The translations under genes and the position numbers were made by a program. Positions 18,297 through 26,956 of a stretch of DNA of 64,000 nt are shown here, piece by piece; within the stretch, counting starts at the first letter, position 1, and each line of letters begins with the position of its first letter. Where the stretch lies: positions 2,976,001 through 3,040,000 of the forward strand of contig NZ_CP135435.1 in assembly GCF_032341175.1 (NCBI RefSeq). Reading direction: 5' to 3'. The notes beneath the pieces are model-generated. The model searched no databases and was not told where the DNA came from. It worked only from the letters and a program-made list of their open reading frames with translations. The DNA is from Bacillus sp. DTU_2020_1000418_1_SI_GHA_SEK_038. GTDB lineage: Bacteria > Bacillota > Bacilli > Bacillales > Cytobacillaceae.

Positions 18297-20855
18297 TTAT
18301 AAACCGCATTTTAATTGGGCATTACAGTTCGTACAAGTATTACATCCGCCAATTTCTTCTACGTTACCTTTACGGCATACTGGGCAAGTGTTTCCAACCT
18401 CTGATCCAATTACGTTTGTTGAACGCAGGTCATTGATTGTATCAACAAGCACGACATGCTGTTTCGTTTTTTCTTTTTTGCCGAAGTTAGTTTCTTCAAA
18501 GCTGTTTTCTTCAGCTTTTAACGTTAGAACCTGTGAATCACGAGATCCGTCAACGTATACGGTTCCACCTTTTGCACCACCGCGATACAGGCGCTCATAT
18601 ACCTTTTCAACCTGCTCAACACTATAGCCTTTTGGTGCATTAACTGTTTTACTGATAGAGCTATCAATCCAGCGTTGGATTATACATTGAACATCCGCAT
18701 GTGCTTCAGGTGCTAAATCCATCGCCGCAATAAACCAATCTGGCAGATTATTTGGATCTGCATCCGGATTCTTATCTAAGTACTCTTGAACAATATCAGC
18801 CTTCACTTCAATGAATTTACCAAGACGGCCACTTCTGAAGTAAGAGAAAGAGAAGTAAGGCTCAAGTCCTGTTGAAACACCAACCATTGTCCCTGTGGAT
18901 CCAGTGGGAGCAACGGTTAGCAAATGCGAATTACGAATACCATTTTCAAGGATAGCTTCTCGGATATCCTCAGGCATTTTCTGCATGAATCCTGTCTCAG
19001 TAAAGGCTTTTCGCAATCTATTTGTTTCTTCTTCTGTTTCAGCAGTTAAGAATGGGAAGCTTCCCTTTTCTTTTGCGAGTTCTACTGAAGCACGGTAAGC
19101 TGTCGTTGCAATTGTTTCGAATACTTTATCTACTAGTTCATTGCCTTTTTCAGATCCGTATTCAGTCTCACAATAAATTAATAAGTCATGAAGACCCATT
19201 ACACCAAGACCAACACGGCGCTCGCCAAGGGCTTGCTTTTTATTGTCTTCAAGGAAGTACGGAGTTGCATTAATGACATTATCCTGCATTCTGACTCCTA
19301 CTTCGACTGTTCTCTTTAATTTTTCAAAGTTAACCGTTTTATTCTCTTTATCTGCCATCTCAGCTAAATTGACAGCAGCTAAATTACAAACACTATATGG
19401 TGCGAGAGGCTGCTCTCCGCATGGGTTTGTCGCTACTACCTTCTGTCCATACGCTTTAGCATTCGTCATTTCGTTAGCATTGTCGATGAAGAAAATGCCT
19501 GGCTCTGCTGAGTAAGTAGCGCAAATATTAATTAAGTTCCAAAGCTCTTTCGCCTTGATTTTACGATAAACTCGTACTTTATGACCGAGCTTTTCCCATT
19601 CGCGAACATCTCCAACCTTATGCCACTCTTCATTATAGATGCGCATTTCCTCTTTATCATAGCTTTCCACGTCAGGGAAGCGCAGCTCATATTCTGCATC
19701 ATTTTCTACTGCATGCATAAATTCCTTTGTTAAGCATACTGAAATGTTGGCGCCTGTTAGGAATTCTGAATTGTGTACAGAATAAGAACCTCCAGTTTCA
19801 AGCTTATCCTCTGCATCATGAATAATCTTTTCACTAAATCCGCCATAGCCTGGAATGTTTTTATAATTAATTATTCCTTGGTACATAGCAATCTCTTGCT
19901 CAGTGAAAGGATTAAATTTCAATTTTTCTTTCGCATATTTCTTAATCATTTCATCATTTGTTGTTTCAAGAAGGAAACGTAAAATTCTTGGGTTTTGCAT
20001 CTTTGAAATGATAAATTCAATGATGTCAGGGTGCCAGTCAGCCAGCATAATCATTTGCGCGCCGCGTCTTGACCCACCTTGCTCAACAAGATGTGTTAGC
20101 TTAGCAATATCATCCAGCCAAGAAACAGATCCAGATGATTTACCATTCACACCTTTAGCCAGTGTATTGCGCGGTCTTAAGGTTGAGCCGTTCGTTCCAA
20201 CTCCACCGCCTCGGCTCATGATTTCCATTACTTGCTTGCGGTGTTCGGAAATACCTTCACGCGAGTCAGCGACAAATGGCATAACGTAACAATTAAAGTA
20301 AGTTACGTCTGTATCTGCACCTGCTCCATAAAGAACACGTCCAGCTGGGATAAAGTTTAGGCTCGCAAGCTCTTGATAGAACTTTTCAAACCACTCCTGT
20401 CTTTTTTCTTCTGTTTCTTCAACAGAAGCGAGGCCAGTTGCATTACGTTTCGCAATTTGCTCATAAAAAAGCTCTAGCGGTTTTTCAATCACATCTAGAG
20501 ATCTCTTGATGATTCCTGTTTTTGCTTCTTCCGGGCCATCAAGCACTCCACGATAATCTTCTTCCACTAGAACTGATGCTGCTTTGTTTTCCCAATCAAT
20601 ATCTAAAATGTAACCAAGCCCTCTGGCAGGGAATTTTGGATCTTCTTTAATGGTGAGTACGACAAAGTCCCCATTAGTTAACGTGATTTTCTCCGTATCC
20701 TTAAATGTGTACCTATCAAGCATAACTAAACGGGAGACCCCTTTGTGGGTCATTTTCATATCTGAGGTGATAGGATGAACCTGAGGAAATAATCGGATGT
20801 CCTGGTTTAAACGATCAATATTTAAACTCATTTTTTGTCCTAATGCTACAGACAT
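18297..20855 (-). CDS. nrdJ: Adenosylcobalamin-dependent ribonucleotide reductase, class II
   Basis: NrdJ reduces ribonucleotides to deoxyribonucleotides with B12 as radical source and so works with or without oxygen. The 852-residue protein contains the reductase signature VATNPCGEQPLAPYSVCNLA, which holds the NPCGE active-site cysteine and glutamate, and substrate/phosphate-site text APTGSTGTMVGVSTGLEP. The start of the catalytic core, FNCYVMPFVADSREGI, has another conserved cysteine. The C-terminus ends with a Cys-rich CPVCRKGN...GGCNTCTNCNAQLKCGL tail containing candidate zinc and redox cysteines. ATG follows AAGGAGTTG. Two NrdR-type boxes lie 125-167 bp upstream. Most B. subtilis strains lack this gene, so the organism needs B12 or makes it. 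Confidence 0.95.
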   Translation of the reverse strand: MSVALGQKMSLNIDRLNQDIRLFPQVHPITSDMKMTHKGVSRLVMLDRYTFKDTEKITLTNGDFVVLTIKEDPKFPARGLGYILDIDWENKAASVLVEEDYRGVLDGPEEAKTGIIKRSLDVIEKPLELFYEQIAKRNATGLASVEETEEKRQEWFEKFYQELASLNFIPAGRVLYGAGADTDVTYFNCYVMPFVADSREGISEHRKQVMEIMSRGGGVGTNGSTLRPRNTLAKGVNGKSSGSVSWLDDIAKLTHLVEQGGSRRGAQMIMLADWHPDIIEFIISKMQNPRILRFLLETTNDEMIKKYAKEKLKFNPFTEQEIAMYQGIINYKNIPGYGGFSEKIIHDAEDKLETGGSYSVHNSEFLTGANISVCLTKEFMHAVENDAEYELRFPDVESYDKEEMRIYNEEWHKVGDVREWEKLGHKVRVYRKIKAKELWNLINICATYSAEPGIFFIDNANEMTNAKAYGQKVVATNPCGEQPLAPYSVCNLAAVNLAEMADKENKTVNFEKLKRTVEVGVRMQDNVINATPYFLEDNKKQALGERRVGLGVMGLHDLLIYCETEYGSEKGNELVDKVFETIATTAYRASVELAKEKGSFPFLTAETEEETNRLRKAFTETGFMQKMPEDIREAILENGIRNSHLLTVAPTGSTGTMVGVSTGLEPYFSFSYFRSGRLGKFIEVKADIVQEYLDKNPDADPNNLPDWFIAAMDLAPEAHADVQCIIQRWIDSSISKTVNAPKGYSVEQVEKVYERLYRGGAKGGTVYVDGSRDSQVLTLKAEENSFEETNFGKKEKTKQHVVLVDTINDLRSTNVIGSEVGNTCPVCRKGNVEEIGGCNTCTNCNAQLKCGL

Positions 20856-20976
20856 TTTTACAACTCCTTCAAAAGAAAATATTCAATTTTAATATTAAAC
20901 TAGGATTTGGTAGATTCTAGTTGTTTTTATTAATACAATAAAGGTATCATATCAAATATGTAAAATCAATAAAAAA

Positions 20977-21025
20977 AATCTATATATAGTAGTGAAAATA
21001 TTTCTCGCACTACTACATATTGTGT
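20977..21025. promoter_or_regulatory. Pair of NrdR boxes upstream of nrdJ
   Basis: Core CTATATATAG at 20,980-20,989 matches the NrdR box core CwATATaTwG. A second core, CTACATATTG followed by TGT, lies at 21,013-21,022 with one mismatch. The cores are 33 bp apart, about three helical turns, as for tandem NrdR sites that repress ribonucleotide reductase genes when dATP/ATP is high. The rest of the 348-bp nrdJ-regulator gap is AT-rich and holds the terminator of the next gene. Confidence 0.7.
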
Positions 21026-21155
21026 TTGAATCATGTTTATTTTTTTTTGTCAAAATCAAAAAAAACTAGAATCAGGAGAAAATAAAAGATAATATGAGTT
21101 TATAGACAGATTTAGACAAAATTTAATATATTTCGCGACTTGCATTTATTCTGCA

Positions 21156-21190
21156 CAAAAAAGGATGACTCAAATTAAAAGAGTCATCCT
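21156..21190 (-). terminator. Terminator after the GbsR-type regulator
   Basis: A perfect 9-bp stem, GGATGACTC with GAGTCATCC, is followed on the minus strand by six T. It starts 14 bp after the regulator stop codon. Confidence 0.9.
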
Positions 21191-21203
21191 CTATAAAATC
21201 CAT

Positions 21204-21761
21204 TTATTTCTCTTCATCTTTAGGAATAAAGTCAAAAATCTTCCCTGAATCAAAACTGTCAACTAATCGATTTAGCCATTCATAATAGCGAAGTGCATCC
21301 TTCATTTTCTCAATATCAATACTGGCAGCGCGACGAATTTCCTCATCTGTTGCTTCAGAGTTAACTAATGTCTCAAGCTCTTTTAATGATTTTTTCATGG
21401 CTGATACATTCATTGATATTCCCGCCCTCCATTTTATCGAAAAAAAGTCGATGAAGGTTTGATACCAATCTTCCTCTGCTTGATACAGATCCTTTCTAAT
21501 TCCCTTTTTCCAAATCTTTTCTACCATCTTAAGTTCAAGCAACGTTCGGACAGAAGTACTCATACTTGTTTTGCTCATACCGAGCTCTTCTTTCATTTCA
21601 TCAAGCGTCAATGGCTGATCGTGAAAGTACAACATCCCATACAATCGACCAACCGAATCAGTAACACCATATAAGTTCATATTCATGGCAATCGTTTCAA
21701 TGACACGCTCACGCGCATGCTCAAGCTGTTCTTTTCCATTCATGTAAACATTCACATCCAT
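21204..21761 (-). CDS. GbsR/MarR-type transcriptional regulator
   Basis: The 185-residue protein is a winged-helix regulator of the GbsR/OpcR group, which control choline and glycine-betaine genes in Bacillus. Recognition-helix region is LTLDEMKEELGMSKTSMSTS (about 53-72), followed by VRTLLELKMVEKIWKKGIRK as wing. The C-terminal half is helical. It is divergent from opuAA-AB-AC with 325 bp between start codons and is therefore the likely repressor of that transporter. Effector choice (choline or betaine) cannot be read from the sequence. Confidence 0.85.
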   Translation of the reverse strand: MDVNVYMNGKEQLEHARERVIETIAMNMNLYGVTDSVGRLYGMLYFHDQPLTLDEMKEELGMSKTSMSTSVRTLLELKMVEKIWKKGIRKDLYQAEEDWYQTFIDFFSIKWRAGISMNVSAMKKSLKELETLVNSEATDEEIRRAASIDIEKMKDALRYYEWLNRLVDSFDSGKIFDFIPKDEEK

Positions 21762-21948
21762 AAATGTAAATTTGTTATAAAAAACCTTACCTTTGAAAAA
21801 TGGCGATCATTTTATCGCAGAAAAACGGGCTGTAAGACCCTCACTGATTGAAGTTTCACTTTATAGACTATCATGTTTTTTTTGAAAGTAAAGCAGCTCC
21901 CTATTAAGGAAACGGCAGTAAATGAAAGGAATTGTAAGGAAACAGTAA

Positions 21949-21975
21949 GTACAGTACGTTCAGTTTTTCCTGTAC
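21949..21975. promoter_or_regulatory. Candidate operator before opuA
   Basis: GTACAG and CTGTAC form an inverted repeat with a 15-base spacer, with flanking AAGT/ACTT extending the symmetry loosely. It lies about 110 bp before opuAA in the divergent gap and is a plausible site for the GbsR-type protein. I could not place -35/-10 boxes confidently. Confidence 0.4.
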
Positions 21976-22086
21976 AAACTTTATGGATATATATGGGGGA
22001 ATATCAGCTTTGCCCTTTATCTTCTAATACTTATACAATTAAAAGGTCTTAATGAACGGCGTGAATATATGAGCGAGGTGATTGTT

Positions 22087-23358
22087 TTGAGTGATGAAAA
22101 CGCAAAATTAAGCGTAAAAAATGTAACAAAAATATTTGGAAGGAATGGAAAAAAAGCATTACAGCTTCTTAATGAAGGAAACAGCAAAAGTGAAATTCTA
22201 AAAAAAACCGGAGCAACTGTTGGGGTTAATCAGGCAAGTTTTCATGTGTATGCTGGAGAAATCTTTGTCATTATGGGACTTTCAGGAAGCGGTAAATCCA
22301 CATTAGTTCGTATGCTTAACCGACTTATTGACCCAACTGTTGGCGAAGTTTTAATAGATGGTAAGGATATTACGAAAATGAAGAAAGATGAGCTAAGAGA
22401 AGTTCGCAGAAAAAAAATCAGTATGGTTTTTCAAAAATTTGCGCTTCTTCCACATCGGACTGTGCTCGAAAATACAGAGTACGGTTTAGAAATTCAAGGG
22501 GTAAATAAGGAAGAAAGAAAACAAAAAGCAATTAATGCCCTAAAACTTGTAAATCTTGAAGGATATGAAAACCAATTCCCTGATCAGTTGAGCGGAGGAA
22601 TGCAGCAGCGAGTCGGGTTGGCCAGAGCGCTCGCAAACGACCCGGATATTTTATTAATGGATGAGGCCTTTAGCGCATTGGATCCATTAATTCGGAAGGA
22701 TATGCAAGACGAATTAACAGAGCTTCAATCAAAAATGGAAAAAACAATTGTATTTATCACCCATGATTTAGATGAGGCTCTTAGAATCGGTGATCGTATT
22801 GCATTAATGAAAGATGGAGAGATCGTACAAATTGGCACCCCTGAAGAAATATTAATGAAACCTTCGAACAAGTATGTTGAACGATTTGTCGAAGATGTTG
22901 ATTTATCGAAAGTCTTGACGGCAAACCATGTTATGAAGAGAGCCGAAACCGTACAAATCGATAAAGGCCCTCGAGTTGCGCTGCAAATGATGAGAGAGCT
23001 TGGAATTTCTAGTATTTATGCAGTAGATAGGAAAAAATCTCTCCTTGGTGCTATTCATGCAGCAGATGCAAAGTCTGCTGCCGATAAAGGCCAATCTCTG
23101 CTTAACATTCTCGATATTAATGTAAAAAAGGTTCCAGGAGATACTTTGTTAGCAAACCTGTTCGATAAAGTATCGACCGCCACGATTCCAGTTGCCGTTG
23201 TGGACGAAAATGATCGCCTCCTAGGCATACTTGTCCGAGGTGCTGTAATAGGGGCATTAGCAGGCAATAATGACGTAATTAATGATTTTGAACAGGCAAG
23301 AGAGGAAGCGGCTGTAAGTCAAACTGATAAAGGGGTGGTGATCAAATGGAAAGCATAA
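22087..23358 (+). CDS. opuAA: Glycine betaine/proline ABC transporter, ATPase subunit
   Basis: OpuAA energises uptake of glycine betaine as an osmoprotectant. The 423-residue protein has the family insert KTGATVGVNQASFHVYAGE before Walker A GLSGSGKSTLVRML, then Q-loop FQKFALLPHR, signature LSGGMQQRVGLARAL and Walker B ILLMDEAFSALDP. A tandem CBS domain pair fills residues about 275-400 (for example HVMKRAETVQIDKGP and IPVAVVDENDRLLGILV) and in this family senses ionic strength. I chose TTG 22,087 behind GAGGTG; an in-frame ATG at 22,069 has no ribosome-binding site. It overlaps opuAB by 13 bases. Confidence 0.95.
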   Translation: MSDENAKLSVKNVTKIFGRNGKKALQLLNEGNSKSEILKKTGATVGVNQASFHVYAGEIFVIMGLSGSGKSTLVRMLNRLIDPTVGEVLIDGKDITKMKKDELREVRRKKISMVFQKFALLPHRTVLENTEYGLEIQGVNKEERKQKAINALKLVNLEGYENQFPDQLSGGMQQRVGLARALANDPDILLMDEAFSALDPLIRKDMQDELTELQSKMEKTIVFITHDLDEALRIGDRIALMKDGEIVQIGTPEEILMKPSNKYVERFVEDVDLSKVLTANHVMKRAETVQIDKGPRVALQMMRELGISSIYAVDRKKSLLGAIHAADAKSAADKGQSLLNILDINVKKVPGDTLLANLFDKVSTATIPVAVVDENDRLLGILVRGAVIGALAGNNDVINDFEQAREEAAVSQTDKGVVIKWKA

Positions 23359-24194
23359 TGCCAAAACTGCCGATTGCGAAATGGATGGATCACTTTGTTG
23401 ATTGGCTGACAATCACCTTTGAAGCTGCTTTTGATGGGATTACTAAAGTACTTGAAAGTGTTGTTAATGGCTTAGTTGCAGGTCTAAGTTTTATTCCCTT
23501 CTATATATTTATTATTCTACTAACAATACTTGCTTGGAAGCTATCATCAAAAGGAATGGCACTGTTTACTTTTATTGGCTTGTTCCTAATCTATAACTTA
23601 GGCTATTGGGAGCCGATGCTTGAAACACTTGCGCTAGTATTGGCAGCCGTATTCCTGTCTGTACTCATCGGGGTTCCTGCAGGAATTTGGGCTTCACAGA
23701 GTAAAAGGGTAAAGCAGATTGTAACGCCAATTTTAGACTTTATGCAAACGATGCCTGCCTTCGTCTATTTAATTCCTGCTATCTTCTTCTTTAATATTGG
23801 TGTCGTTCCTGGAGTTGTAGCATCCGTTATTTTTGCTATGCCGCCAACGATAAGATTAACGATACTCGGCATTCAACAAGTCCCTGCAGATATTATCGAA
23901 GCGACTGAAAGCTTTGGTTCTACAACAAGCCAACGTCTCATGAAAGTTCAGCTGCCTCTAGCCATGCCTACGATCATGGCAGGGATTAACCAAAGCATCA
24001 TGCTTGCGCTTTCAATGGTCGTAATCGCATCAATGGTAGGTGCACCAGGATTAGGTGCTGATGTTTATCGTGCAGTTACACAGATTCAAATCGGCAAAGG
24101 TTTTGAGGCTGGTCTTGCGATCGTGGTTATCGCCATTATCCTTGACCGGATGACCCAAAATATAGGAATAAAAAAACAAGGGGGAAATATGTAA
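23346..24194 (+). CDS. opuAB: Glycine betaine ABC transporter, permease
   Basis: OpuAB is the membrane subunit of the betaine importer. The 282 residues begin with a soluble amphipathic part (MPKLPIAKWMDHFVDWL), then several hydrophobic segments such as FIPFYIFIILLTILAWKLSS and LVLAAVFLSVLIGVPAGIWA. The EAA-type ABC-interaction loop is IIEATESFGSTTSQRLMKVQLPLAMPT, cited here by its core EATESFGSTTSQRLMKVQLP. The ATG overlaps the end of opuAA, and the stop overlaps the opuAC start (TAATG), so translation is coupled. Confidence 0.95.
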   Translation: MESIMPKLPIAKWMDHFVDWLTITFEAAFDGITKVLESVVNGLVAGLSFIPFYIFIILLTILAWKLSSKGMALFTFIGLFLIYNLGYWEPMLETLALVLAAVFLSVLIGVPAGIWASQSKRVKQIVTPILDFMQTMPAFVYLIPAIFFFNIGVVPGVVASVIFAMPPTIRLTILGIQQVPADIIEATESFGSTTSQRLMKVQLPLAMPTIMAGINQSIMLALSMVVIASMVGAPGLGADVYRAVTQIQIGKGFEAGLAIVVIAIILDRMTQNIGIKKQGGNM

Positions 24195-25105
24195 TGAATA
24201 AAAAATGGATGTCTGCATTAATGATTCCTGTCCTCGCATTAGGACTAGCTGCTTGCGGCACAGACAAGGCTGACAGTAACGAGAATGAGACAGAAAAAGG
24301 AGCTTCAAATCAATCTGTAGGTGAAAGTGTTGATTACAAAATCATCGGGATTGATCCAGGCGCAGGAATAATGAAAGCATCAGAAGCTGCTGTTAAGGAA
24401 TATGAGCTAAATGACTGGGATGTCGTTGAAGGTTCAGGTGCTGCAATGACTGCAGCATTAAAAAAGGCCTATGCCAAGGAAGAACCAATCATAATTACTG
24501 GCTGGACGCCACATTGGAAATTCTCTAAATTTGATTTGAAATATTTAGAAGATCCTAAAGGTGTTTACGGCGGGGAAGAGAATATTCATACCATTGCGCG
24601 TTTAGGGCTTGCTGATGATCACCCATCAGCCTACAAGTTTCTTGATCAGTTCAATTGGACTTCAGAAGAAATGGGAGATGTCATGGTTAAAGTGACAGAT
24701 GGCGAAGATCCCGAAAAAGCTGCCAAAGCTTGGGTTGAGGCAAATGCTGACAAAGTAGCCGATTGGACTGAAGGTGTAGAAAAAGTAGATGGTGATAAAA
24801 TTACCCTTGGCTATGTTGCATGGGACAGTGAAATCGCTAGTACTAACGTAATTGCAACTGTGTTAACAGACCTTGGTTATGATGTTACACTTCGCCAGAT
24901 TGAAGCTGGACCTCTATGGGCCGGTGTTGCTGACGGAAGCTTAGACGCAAGTGTTGCTGCTTGGCTGCCTGTCACACATGCTGATTACAATGAAAAATTT
25001 GATGGCAAATTCGAAGACTTAGGTTCGAATATGGAAGGGACAAAAATTGGGTTAGTCGTTCCCACCTATATGGAAATCGATTCTATTGAAGATTTGAAAA
25101 AATAA
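24194..25105 (+). CDS. opuAC: Glycine betaine-binding lipoprotein
   Basis: OpuAC captures glycine betaine outside the membrane and delivers it to OpuAB. The 303-residue precursor has a lipoprotein signal with lipobox ALGLAACG, giving Cys21 as lipidation site. A polar linker (DKADSNENETEKGASNQS) leads to the binding domain. Aromatic residues of the betaine cage are likely in GWTPHWKFSKF and AGPLWAGVADGSLDASVAAW, as in the B. subtilis protein. It is the last gene of the operon and ends at a strong terminator. Confidence 0.95.
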   Translation: MNKKWMSALMIPVLALGLAACGTDKADSNENETEKGASNQSVGESVDYKIIGIDPGAGIMKASEAAVKEYELNDWDVVEGSGAAMTAALKKAYAKEEPIIITGWTPHWKFSKFDLKYLEDPKGVYGGEENIHTIARLGLADDHPSAYKFLDQFNWTSEEMGDVMVKVTDGEDPEKAAKAWVEANADKVADWTEGVEKVDGDKITLGYVAWDSEIASTNVIATVLTDLGYDVTLRQIEAGPLWAGVADGSLDASVAAWLPVTHADYNEKFDGKFEDLGSNMEGTKIGLVVPTYMEIDSIEDLKK

Positions 25106-25114
25106 CCATATTAA

Positions 25115-25148
25115 AAGACAATGCCAACACGGCATTGTCTTTTTTTTC
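25115..25148 (+). terminator. Terminator of opuA operon
   Basis: AAGACAATGCC pairs with GGCATTGTCTT around a 5-base loop and runs into eight or nine T. It begins 10 bp after the opuAC stop. Confidence 0.94.
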
Positions 25149-25211
25149 CATTATTAACACATCACGTTTCCGCTCTGTAGGCGGTTTTTCTATAGATGGG
25201 TCGTAAAACAT

Positions 25212-25808
25212 TTATCCTACTTGCACTTCTTTTTGCATCTGACTCTCTACCATTTTAACGAATAGTTGAAGAAAACGAGTATCAGAAGTTAACTCTGGAT
25301 GGAAAGCACAAGCAAGAACATTCCCTTCTCTTGCCGCAACAATTTTCTCATCATGTTTTGCTAAAACCTCTACATTTTCGCCCGCAATTTCAATATAAGG
25401 TGCACGAATAAAAACAGCCTTATAAGGATCGTCAATACCAGCTATATTAAGATCTGCTTCAAAGCTGGCAATTTGTCGGCCAAACGCATTTCTCTTTACA
25501 GTAATATCCATAATCTTCAGGTGGGATTTTTCTGAATCAACAAGTTCCTTAGCAACTAATACCATACCAGCGCAAGTTCCAAAAATGGGTTTTCCAGCCG
25601 TGTAGAATTCTATTAATGGATCGAAAAAATTGTAGCGGTCGATAAGATTTCGCATCGCTGTACTCTCACCGCCAGGGAGAATTAGTCCATTAATTTGTTC
25701 AAGCTGCTCTGGTTTCTTTACAACAACAGCCTTTAATCCCAAGGTTTCAATTTGTTTTACATGCTCGGCAACGGCACCCTGCAGCCCTAAAACCCCGATT
25801 GTTGTCAT
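25212..25808 (-). CDS. pdxT: PLP synthase glutaminase subunit
   Basis: PdxT releases ammonia from glutamine and channels it to PdxS for pyridoxal 5'-phosphate synthesis. The 198 residues begin [20 protein letters not shown]. Triad and loop landmarks are [14 protein letters not shown] (oxyanion region), the nucleophile cysteine in [14 protein letters not shown] (about 79), and His-Glu in [11 protein letters not shown] (about 170). The start is ATG 25,808, one base after the pdxS stop, with the ribosome-binding site inside the end of pdxS. A longer frame to 25,862 overlaps pdxS and is not supported. Confidence 0.96.
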   Translation of the reverse strand: MTTIGVLGLQGAVAEHVKQIETLGLKAVVVKKPEQLEQINGLILPGGESTAMRNLIDRYNFFDPLIEFYTAGKPIFGTCAGMVLVAKELVDSEKSHLKIMDITVKRNAFGRQIASFEADLNIAGIDDPYKAVFIRAPYIEIAGENVEVLAKHDEKIVAAREGNVLACAFHPELTSDTRFLQLFVKMVESQMQKEVQVG

Positions 25809-25809
25809 A

Positions 25810-26697
25810 TTACCATCCACGCTCCTGCATTCTGTCTTCAAGAGACAGCTTGGAAATATCAATTCCTTTCATTGCAGCTCCTAGCTCTTTTGAAAGCTTC
25901 CCAATTAAATCGTAATCAGTGTAATAAGTTGTCGCTTGAACAATTGCACTTGCAAATTTCTCAGGATTTTCGGATTTAAAGATACCTGAACCAACAAACA
26001 CTCCATCCGCACCAAGCTCCATCATTAATGCAGCATCAGCAGGAGTAGCGATACCACCAGCAGCAAAGTTAACAACTGGCAGCTTTCCTAGTTCTTTAAT
26101 TTGCTTTAAAATTTCAAAAGGCGCACCTAGAACCTTTGCTTCTGTCATTAATTCATCATTGCTCATCACAGAAATTTTGCGAACCTGCGCATTTACTTTA
26201 CGCATATGTCGAACCGCTTCCACAATATTACCTGTACCAGGCTCACCTTTAGTACGCAGCATTGCTGCGCCCTCGCCAATACGGCGTGCAGCTTCTCCAA
26301 GATCACGGCAGCCACAAACAAACGGTACAGTGAAATCACTCTTCAATAAATGGAACTCTTCGTCTGCAGGCGTTAATACTTCACTTTCGTCAATGTAGTC
26401 AACACCCATAGCCTCTAATACTCTTGCCTCCACAATATGACCAATACGAGCTTTAGCCATTACTGGGATTGATACTGCATTCATTACTTCTTCAACAATA
26501 CGAGGGTCAGCCATTCTTGCAACCCCGCCGGCAGCGCGAATATCAGAAGGCACTCTTTCTAATGCCATTACAGCAACAGCACCTGCCGCTTCTGCTACTC
26601 TTGCTTGCTCTGCATTCACAACGTCCATAATAACGCCGCCTTTTTGCATTTGAGCCATGCCTCTTTTTACAGTTTCAGTTCCTAATAATTTTTCCAT
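25810..26697 (-). CDS. pdxS: PLP synthase, lyase subunit
   Basis: PdxS condenses ribose 5-phosphate, glyceraldehyde 3-phosphate and ammonia into PLP. The 295 residues are highly conserved: [20 protein letters not shown] at the N-terminus, active-site lysines in [13 protein letters not shown] (about 82) and [21 protein letters not shown] (about 150, cited in part as [15 protein letters not shown]), and phosphate-site text [20 protein letters not shown] and GVFVGSGIF. It is transcribed with pdxT and divergent from pdxR. PLP made here serves enzymes such as the nearby glycine decarboxylase. Confidence 0.97.
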   Translation of the reverse strand: MEKLLGTETVKRGMAQMQKGGVIMDVVNAEQARVAEAAGAVAVMALERVPSDIRAAGGVARMADPRIVEEVMNAVSIPVMAKARIGHIVEARVLEAMGVDYIDESEVLTPADEEFHLLKSDFTVPFVCGCRDLGEAARRIGEGAAMLRTKGEPGTGNIVEAVRHMRKVNAQVRKISVMSNDELMTEAKVLGAPFEILKQIKELGKLPVVNFAAGGIATPADAALMMELGADGVFVGSGIFKSENPEKFASAIVQATTYYTDYDLIGKLSKELGAAMKGIDISKLSLEDRMQERGW

Positions 26698-26710
26698 ATT
26701 TCACACTCCA

Positions 26711-26915
26711 TCTCATTTAACTATTGTATTTTACGAATCTATTGATTAGTATAAAAATTTATTGACCTTCTGGAAAGTGTCAGTTATATATGTTTTAATA
26801 GGGTCAGTTATAATTAGAAATGTTATTTGTCTCATTCCGTTTCATAAACTATTGAATTTTTTGAATCTATTGATTAGTATAAAGAGCAATTGACCGTATT
26901 GAAAGTGTCAGTTTT
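26711..26915. promoter_or_regulatory. Duplicated control region between pdxS and pdxR
   Basis: Two imperfect direct copies of about 75 bp lie exactly 128 bp apart, at 26,711-26,787 and 26,841-26,915. Shared blocks are GAATCTATTGATTAGTATAA, then TTGACC, then GAAAGTGTCAGTT. An extra GGTCAGTTATAA at 26,802-26,813 repeats the last block. These are plausible sites for the MocR-type PdxR protein, whose relatives bind direct repeats, and each copy carries a TTGACC that could serve as a -35 box. Confidence 0.65.
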
Positions 26916-26956
26916 ACAAAATATAACCAGTCCAGTATTAAGGAGGTTTTATAAAA

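Noticed and set aside
26711..26915. The direct repeats as a minimal CRISPR array.
   Set aside because: There are only two long imperfect copies, no regular spacers and no cas genes; a divergent regulator explains them better.
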